Positions 22,601 through 25,988 of a stretch of 25,988 nt of DNA are shown here, in pieces (the first letter of the stretch is position 1; each line of letters starts with the position of its first letter). Origin of the DNA: Chloroflexi bacterium 13_1_40CM_68_21. Its GTDB lineage: Bacteria > Chloroflexota > Limnocylindria > P2-11E. Both the position numbers and the translations under genes were made by a program. The notes below the pieces were generated by a model. The model saw only the letters and a program-made list of their open reading frames with translations. It did no database searches and had not been told where the DNA came from. Location of the stretch: positions 1 to 25,988 of the forward strand of contig MNEO01000042.1 in assembly GCA_001917735.1 (NCBI GenBank). Reading direction: 5' to 3'.

Positions 22601-22978
22601 CTCTCGCAGATCGATCCGTCCCACACGACCTGCCCAGCGGCGAGCGGACCGGCCTACACGTTCGCCGTCGGCCTCAACGCTCTGAACGCGAGGGCGACCG
22701 ACAAGGCCGGAAACGTCACGACCGCATCGACGACCTTCTCGGTGGAGGTCAGCGAGTCCAGCCTCTGTGTCCTGGCGCGCCGCTTCGTCGTGAAGGACGG
22801 CGTCGCGAGCTCGCTGTGCGCGAAGCTCGACAGCGCTGCGGCCGCGCGCGACCGCGGGAAGCTCACGACCGAACGCAACATTCTCAACGCGTTCGCGAAC
22901 GAGGTCGGTGCCCAGCGCGGGAAGTCCATCACCGAAGAGCGCGCGAACCTCCTGATCGATCTGGCGGCGAAGATCTAG
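19628..22978 (+). CDS. Secreted multidomain nuclease (ExeM/YhcR-like) with lamin-tail domain
   Basis: The ATG at 19628 follows GGTGGGG. The protein has 1116 aa. Domains in order: signal peptide (MVRRRCLALLVFFAMVLAM, cleavage near ARPAAA); lamin-tail domain, about residues 36-150 (GIVISQVYGGGGNSG, DFIELFNRGTSAINVAGWSV); Ig-like Big_5 domain, about 205-300 (TFSEPVAVTG); OB-fold domain of YhcR type, about 314-520 (FFMQDPSPDGDPATSEGIFVF as two blocks); endonuclease/exonuclease/phosphatase domain, about 578-885, with N584 (ATFNVQNL), VEEIQDN, D800/N802 (GDLNDF) and D874-H875 (ASDHDP); two Ig-like repeats, about 890-1035; and a helical C-terminal domain, about 1045-1116. It should degrade extracellular DNA for nutrients or biofilm turnover. 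It converges on the SnoaL-like gene with a 4-base overlap. Confidence 0.92.
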   Translation: MVRRRCLALLVFFAMVLAMLPLARPAAAISAGIVISQVYGGGGNSGATYKNDFIELFNRGTSAINVAGWSVQYASAAGTSWQVTKLSGWIRPGRYYLVQEAAGAGGTASLPAPHAIGAINMSATGAKVALVNTATPLTGSGCPFGASVVDFVGYDGANCSETAPTGALTNTTAAIRTSGGAQDTDNNSADFEVSAPTPRATADYEPAVMSTAPVGGAGGVGTDANVTITFSEPVAVTGAWYAISCTVSGAHTAAVSGGPTTYALDPNTDFFVGEKCTVTLTAAFVTDTDPDDPPDSLSGDFTWSFTVATPSTSARIHDIQGAAHRSPLDGSTVSGVPGIVTAKLSNGFFMQDPSPDGDPATSEGIFVFTSRAPSVAVGDSVLATGSVSEFRPGGAATNLSQTEIVATAVSVITTGNPLPAPTVIGIGGRVPPTMVIEDDSTGDVETSGVFDPANDGIDFYESLEGMLVQINDALVVGPTNSFNEIPVLPDGGAGAGPRTARGGILYGSYADGNPERIIVDDALVSFPKVNVGDHFAGSIVGVMGYNFGNFMVELTAAPTAVAGGLARETTRAPGITDLAIATFNVQNLDPTDPPSKFGQLADLIVNNLRAPNVIAVEEIQDNSGPADNGVVDASLTIGKLVDAIKAAGGPTYQSREIDPVNDQDGGEPGGNIRQILLFRAGDGLTFVDRPGGTSTNPTSVVTVDGSPELTFSPGRIDPSNGAWSSSRKPLAAEFTYYDRHLFVIANHFNSKGGDRPLMGRFQPPTRPSEVQRLRQAQLVTDFVKSILAIDPQAQIVVLGDLNDFEFSPTIAILKSAPLLDLIETLPANERYTYDFEGNSQTLDHIMVSSSLGPASELDVVHVNAEFDATTRASDHDPQVVLIHDLTPPTITANVPAPNANGWYGGSVGPTITFTCADNIPVGLDCAPGVTLPEGADQTVSGSATDAAGNTAMVVVSGLDVDLTKPTIAFAGNLGAYSVDQTVAITCTATDALSQIDPSHTTCPAASGPAYTFAVGLNALNARATDKAGNVTTASTTFSVEVSESSLCVLARRFVVKDGVASSLCAKLDSAAAARDRGKLTTERNILNAFANEVGAQRGKSITEERANLLIDLAAKI

Positions 22979-23397
22979 TTGTGCCGCGGCGGCGCGAGCT
23001 GCCGCTGGACGGCGATGATGTCGAACCACGCCGTCTCACGAGCGATCAGCCCGTCGCGGAATTCGAAGACGCGAAGGATCCGGAAGCGGACGGGCCGGCT
23101 GTAGCCCTCCATGTCGAAGGGGCGTCCCTGCGCGTAGCCATCGACGAGTGACTCATCGATCACGAAGTCGTCGCCGTATAACCGACGAACCGGCAGCACT
23201 TTGGTGTTCTCGAGGTCTGGGAGCGTTGCTCGGTAGAAGGCCCCCACCGCGTTCTTGCCGTGCAGCGGATTGGGGTCGCGCCCGACGGCGTCATGTTCGA
23301 TGTCGTCCGTGTACGTCGCGAGGATGCCGTCGACGTCGCGCTTCTGCTGCGCCGCGAAGTGGCGCTGGAGCACACGATCCATCTCATCCTTGGTCAT
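22975..23397 (-). CDS. SnoaL-like / nuclear transport factor 2-fold protein
   Basis: The product has 140 aa in one cone-shaped NTF2-like domain: an N-terminal helix RHFAAQQKRDVDGILATYTDD, the HGKNAVGAFY block, and strands ending in FRILRVFEFRDGLIARETAWFD. Such proteins are small polyketide cyclases, isomerases or binding proteins; no substrate can be inferred. Its start overlaps the aquaporin stop by 14 bases and its stop overlaps the nuclease stop by 4 bases, so it is likely co-transcribed with the aquaporin gene. Confidence 0.83.
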   Translation of the reverse strand: MTKDEMDRVLQRHFAAQQKRDVDGILATYTDDIEHDAVGRDPNPLHGKNAVGAFYRATLPDLENTKVLPVRRLYGDDFVIDESLVDGYAQGRPFDMEGYSRPVRFRILRVFEFRDGLIARETAWFDIIAVQRQLAPPRHN

Positions 23398-24136
23398 GCG
23401 ACGAGATGCCTGGGACGGCGGCTGGCTCGAGCGGCGTCGCCGGCGCGCGATCCTCGGGCGGAGCGAAGACGTAGCGGTACGAGAGTCCCGCGAGCGCCGC
23501 GCCGGCCAGGGGGCCGATGAGATACACGAACCAGTTGTCGTAGAAGTTGGCCGCGACAGCCGGGCCGAGCCACCGCGCCGGGTTCATCGACGCGCCGGTG
23601 ATGCCGCCGCCCGCCAGGATGTCCGCCGCCACGACCAGACCGATGCCGAAGCCGGCGATGCGGGGGGCGAGCGGCGAGACAGCGGTCCCGAAGACGGCCC
23701 AGAGCAGAAAGATCGTGAGGATCGCCTCGACAACGATGCCGGTCAGCACCGTCACGTTGACAGCGAGCTCGGGCGTCCCAACGTGCGTCCGGGCGAGCGC
23801 GCTCGGATCGAAGTCGAACGCGTAGCGCAGCGCGAAGCCGGCGACGAGCGCCCCGACGATCTGCGCGATCCAATAGGTCGCGACGCGAGGCCATGGGTGC
23901 TTCCCCGCGACCGCGAGCCCGAATGTCACGGCTGGGTTGAAGTGCCCACCGGAGAGGGCGCCGAATGAGGACACGGCGACCGCAAGCCCGAGACCGTGCG
24001 CGAGCGCGACCGCCACCAGGTCCTCGCCGTTCGTCGCCACGATCGCGCCCGCGCCGATGAAGAAGAACATGAACGTCCCCGCGGCTTCCGCGAGCAGCGC
24101 GCGCATGTGGCCGGTCATGCGGCGGCTATTCTGCAC
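23384..24136 (-). CDS. Aquaporin / MIP-family channel
   Basis: The product has 250 aa with six membrane helices and both NPA signatures: residues 67-69 in GGHFNPAVTFG and 185-187 in GASMNPARW, with the selectivity-filter arginine R188 after the second. The form SMNPARWLGPA resembles AqpZ-like water channels rather than glycerol facilitators, but this is not decisive. The start could be Met1 (24136), Met7 or Met11; the latter two leave room for the promoter box of the divergent gene at 24139. It overlaps the SnoaL-like start downstream. The first 80 codons (24136-23896) are inside the 931-bp repeat and occur again as a truncated copy at 25067-24827; this copy is the complete one. Confidence 0.93.
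   Translation of the reverse strand: MQNSRRMTGHMRALLAEAAGTFMFFFIGAGAIVATNGEDLVAVALAHGLGLAVAVSSFGALSGGHFNPAVTFGLAVAGKHPWPRVATYWIAQIVGALVAGFALRYAFDFDPSALARTHVGTPELAVNVTVLTGIVVEAILTIFLLWAVFGTAVSPLAPRIAGFGIGLVVAADILAGGGITGASMNPARWLGPAVAANFYDNWFVYLIGPLAGAALAGLSYRYVFAPPEDRAPATPLEPAAVPGISSHDQG
24127..24132 (+). promoter_or_regulatory. -10-like box TATTCT, six bases before GTG 24139
   Basis: The TANNNT-type hexamer is separated from the start codon by GCACAC, the spacing expected for leaderless transcripts. It is repeated unchanged at 25058-25063 in the second repeat unit. It also lies at the beginning of the aquaporin gene on the opposite strand, where AGAATA could serve the reverse direction. No Shine-Dalgarno sequence precedes the GTG. 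Confidence 0.45.
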
Positions 24137-24138
24137 AC

Positions 24139-24630
24139 GTGGCTGACTTTCGCCCGGTCGAGGCCAACAAGGCGCGCATCCTCATGGTCCGGCCGGCACC
24201 GGCCGCGCTTCCGATCGAGGACGCGAACGCCGAGTGGGTCGAGGTGATCACCGAACTATCGAGCGACCTCGCGAACTGGCGCCTGCAGCACCTGCGGGGC
24301 CTCTGGCGCCCCGATGTCGCGAAGCCCGTGGAGTGGGAGTGGGTTTACACGTGGGGCTCGCCAGCCTTCGTCCGCGCGGGCGAGATCTACCGCATCCATT
24401 CGGGATCGCGTGCCCGCGCCGCGCTGCATCCGCTTGCCGACGACCTCGCGCCCGGGCGCAAGCACGTCTATGCCGCGGGCCCCACGGGAGCCGCGAAGCT
24501 CCTCTGGCTGCGAGGCGACTACGTGCGCCTCGTCGACGCCTTCGGGACGGTGATCGACGAAGTCGTGGTCTGGCCGGAAGAGAAGCCCGAGCCCAAGAAG
24601 GAAGAGCCCGCTAGGGCCGCTCGGGCCTGA
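24139..24630 (+). CDS. Lamin-tail-like small cytoplasmic protein, copy 1
   Basis: GTG start, 163 aa, no signal peptide. I do not know a named protein, but the pattern fits a lamin-tail fold: [20 protein letters not shown] (edge strands, DLANW replacing the usual DLSGW), [14 protein letters not shown] (the pG-x-v strand), and [20 protein letters not shown] (the LWnnxGDxvxLxDxxG-x-vD signature), about residues 30-150. The C-terminal tail is charged ([17 protein letters not shown]). Lamin-tail domains usually sit in secreted nucleases and surface proteins, so a stand-alone unexported one is unusual. It overlaps the 3' end of the enolase-family fragment by 20 bases. It is duplicated identically at 25070. 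Fold assignment is by eye only. Confidence 0.75.
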   Translation: MADFRPVEANKARILMVRPAPAALPIEDANAEWVEVITELSSDLANWRLQHLRGLWRPDVAKPVEWEWVYTWGSPAFVRAGEIYRIHSGSRARAALHPLADDLAPGRKHVYAAGPTGAAKLLWLRGDYVRLVDAFGTVIDEVVVWPEEKPEPKKEEPARAARA

Positions 24631-24826
24631 GTTCCTTTCGCTCCAGCGCGAGCTTGCGGACCGTGTCCTCGAGCACCGTCACGCCGATTCCCGGCTTCGT
24701 CGGAACGCGCATCGTGCCGTCCTGCTCGACGGTGAACGGCTCGCCGATGATTTCCGTCTCGAAGTAGCGCGCCGATGCCGACACATCGCCGGGCAGCCGG
24801 AAGTTCGGGAGCGACGCGAGGTGCAC
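24611..24826 (-). pseudogene. 3' fragment of the o-succinylbenzoate synthase / racemase gene
   Basis: The fragment encodes the last 71 residues or so, [20 protein letters not shown] to ELRPERP, identical to the end of the intact gene at 25542 except for Leu in place of Phe near the C-terminus (24631). The catalytic Asp and Lys are lost. It was created by the tandem duplication junction at 24826/24827. It is preceded, out of frame, by the aquaporin 5' fragment, so no functional fusion results. Confidence 0.9.
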
Positions 24827-25067
24827 GGTGCTTCCCCGCGACCGCGAGCCCGAATGTCACGGCTGGGTTGAAGTGCCCACCGGAGAGGGCGCCGAATGAG
24901 GACACGGCGACCGCAAGCCCGAGACCGTGCGCGAGCGCGACCGCCACCAGGTCCTCGCCGTTCGTCGCCACGATCGCGCCCGCGCCGATGAAGAAGAACA
25001 TGAACGTCCCCGCGGCTTCCGCGAGCAGCGCGCGCATGTGGCCGGTCATGCGGCGGCTATTCTGCAC
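24827..25067 (-). pseudogene. 5' fragment of the aquaporin gene
   Basis: The fragment encodes the first 80 residues of the aquaporin at 23384-24136, identical in sequence, keeping the first NPA motif but losing the second and four helices. At the junction the frame continues for about 100 unrelated residues in a non-coding frame of the enolase-family fragment, so a translated product would be a short frameshifted chimera with no likely channel activity. Confidence 0.9.
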
Positions 25068-25069
25068 AC

Positions 25070-25561
25070 GTGGCTGACTTTCGCCCGGTCGAGGCCAACA
25101 AGGCGCGCATCCTCATGGTCCGGCCGGCACCGGCCGCGCTTCCGATCGAGGACGCGAACGCCGAGTGGGTCGAGGTGATCACCGAACTATCGAGCGACCT
25201 CGCGAACTGGCGCCTGCAGCACCTGCGGGGCCTCTGGCGCCCCGATGTCGCGAAGCCCGTGGAGTGGGAGTGGGTTTACACGTGGGGCTCGCCAGCCTTC
25301 GTCCGCGCGGGCGAGATCTACCGCATCCATTCGGGATCGCGTGCCCGCGCCGCGCTGCATCCGCTTGCCGACGACCTCGCGCCCGGGCGCAAGCACGTCT
25401 ATGCCGCGGGCCCCACGGGAGCCGCGAAGCTCCTCTGGCTGCGAGGCGACTACGTGCGCCTCGTCGACGCCTTCGGGACGGTGATCGACGAAGTCGTGGT
25501 CTGGCCGGAAGAGAAGCCCGAGCCCAAGAAGGAAGAGCCCGCTAGGGCCGCTCGGGCCTGA
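25070..25561 (+). CDS. Lamin-tail-like small cytoplasmic protein, copy 2
   Basis: The coding sequence is identical to the copy at 24139-24630, including the GTG start and the upstream TATTCT box at 25058-25063. The only base difference between repeat units lies just outside the coding end. As both copies keep their full upstream region inside the repeat, both could be expressed from equal promoters. No silent differences have accumulated, so the duplication is very recent or an assembly product. Confidence 0.72.
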   Translation: MADFRPVEANKARILMVRPAPAALPIEDANAEWVEVITELSSDLANWRLQHLRGLWRPDVAKPVEWEWVYTWGSPAFVRAGEIYRIHSGSRARAALHPLADDLAPGRKHVYAAGPTGAAKLLWLRGDYVRLVDAFGTVIDEVVVWPEEKPEPKKEEPARAARA

Positions 25562-25988
25562 ATTCCTTTCGCTCCAGCGCGAGCTTGCGGACCGTGTCCT
25601 CGAGCACCGTCACGCCGATTCCCGGCTTCGTCGGAACGCGCATCGTGCCGTCCTGCTCGACGGTGAACGGCTCGCCGATGATTTCCGTCTCGAAGTAGCG
25701 CGCCGATGCCGACACATCGCCGGGCAGCCGGAAGTTCGGGAGCGACGCGAGGTGCACGTTGTGCGCGCGGCCGATGCCCATCTCGAGCATCCCGCCGCAC
25801 CACACCGGCACGTCGTGCGCGGCGCACACGTCGTGCACGCGCTTCGCCGACGCCAGCCCGCCGACGCGGCCGGCCTTGATGTTCACAATCCGCGTCGCGC
25901 CGATCTCGATCGCCTTGCGCGCGTCGTCGCCCGAATGGATCGACTCGTCGAGGCAGATCGGCGTTTCGATCTGGCGCTGCAGCGCGGC
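25542..25988 (-). CDS. menC: o-Succinylbenzoate synthase / N-acylamino acid racemase-type enolase (C-terminal part; cut by window edge)
   Basis: The frame is open to the window edge and gives the last 148 residues of an enolase-superfamily barrel. Visible are [12 protein letters not shown] with a metal-binding Asp, [11 protein letters not shown] with the catalytic-type Lys, and [20 protein letters not shown], which together are typical of the MenC type-2/NSAR group. These enzymes dehydrate SHCHC to o-succinylbenzoate in menaquinone synthesis, racemise N-succinyl amino acids, or do both; sequence alone does not decide. The symbol is given for the group. The N-terminal cap domain lies outside the window. 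The last 20 bases overlap the convergent lamin-tail-like gene. Confidence 0.87.
   Translation of the reverse strand, partial: AALQRQIETPICLDESIHSGDDARKAIEIGATRIVNIKAGRVGGLASAKRVHDVCAAHDVPVWCGGMLEMGIGRAHNVHLASLPNFRLPGDVSASARYFETEIIGEPFTVEQDGTMRVPTKPGIGVTVLEDTVRKLALERKEFRPERP

Larger units (their letters stand above)
23896..24826. repeat. 931-bp tandem duplication, unit A
   Basis: This unit is followed immediately by an identical unit (24827-25757), except for one base: G at 24631 versus A at 25562. The match extends one further base (G 24827 / 25758). It holds the 5' third of the aquaporin gene, the whole small lamin-tail-like gene, and the 3' end of the enolase-superfamily gene. There are no terminal inverted repeats and no transposase. 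Confidence 0.97.
24827..25757. repeat. 931-bp tandem duplication, unit B
   Basis: This is the second direct copy, adjoining unit A. At the junction, 11 bases GCGACGCGAGG (24811-24821) match 23880-23890 at the same 931-base offset, followed by five differing bases and then the repeat proper. This is short imperfect homology at the breakpoint. The sequence right of 25758 is unique and completes the enolase-superfamily gene. Confidence 0.97.

Noticed and set aside
23896..25758. Interpretation of the 931-bp repeat as an insertion sequence or transposon
   Set aside because: There is no transposase, no terminal inverted repeats and no target-site duplication; the content is parts of ordinary neighbouring genes.

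Overview
This is a GC-rich, densely packed bacterial window with small gaps, many 4-base start/stop overlaps (ATGA, GTGA, TTGA) and frequent GTG/TTG starts. Gene content fits an uncultured soil or freshwater Chloroflexota-type or actinobacteria-like organism: an actinobacterial-style adenosine deaminase, a cytosolic GH15 glucoamylase, a glucose dehydrogenase, an MDR/KDPG sugar-oxidation cluster and a DUF5808-like protein. The phylum is an inference from gene flavour and is held with low confidence. Both window ends carry repeats, which suggests a metagenome contig.

Layout. 1-2312 (+): a 30-bp tandem repeat inside the 5' end of a UbiA-like membrane protein, a small membrane protein, and adenosine deaminase. 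2468-6307 (+): a secreted protein, a membrane HD-GYP phosphodiesterase, and a membrane histidine kinase translationally coupled to an OmpR-type regulator. 6317-12438 (-): a tightly linked cluster, read from glucose dehydrogenase through a cyclase-family hydrolase, a truncated-looking methyltransferase and a KDPG/KHG-type aldolase to a GH15 glucoamylase and an exported beta-propeller. 12458-16498 (+ except one methyltransferase): pyrE, a DUF5808-like protein, D-2-hydroxyacid (glycerate/hydroxypyruvate) dehydrogenase, alpha/beta hydrolase, a small XRE regulator and a stand-alone receiver. 16495-17484 (-): an N-terminal LuxR-HTH/PAS regulator. 17606-17773: a response-regulator remnant that ends at the 3' end of a tRNA-Lys(UUU). 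17854-19573 (-): a membrane protein and a DadA-like FAD oxidoreductase. 19628-22978 (+): a large secreted multidomain nuclease. 22975-25988: SnoaL-like protein, aquaporin, a small lamin-tail-like protein and an o-succinylbenzoate synthase / N-acylamino acid racemase-type enolase, disturbed by a near-perfect 931-bp tandem duplication.

How the genes may work together. The minus-strand cluster can be read as intracellular glucan to glucose (GH15), glucose to gluconolactone (glucose dehydrogenase), possible ring-opening hydrolysis (cyclase family, speculative), and 2-keto-3-deoxy acid cleavage (aldolase). The nearby divergent glycerate-type dehydrogenase could handle the C3 product. No gluconate dehydratase or sugar-acid kinase is present in the window, so a complete Entner-Doudoroff branch is not shown.

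The points most worth a second look are the 931-bp tandem duplication that doubles one small lamin-tail-like gene while keeping one intact copy of each flanking gene, the response-regulator fragment cut exactly at tRNA-Lys, the palindromic element that writes the C-terminus of a methyltransferase, the 155-bp antisense overlap of two convergent genes, and the sugar-oxidation cluster. I did not find a clearly new defence, mobile or biosynthetic system.
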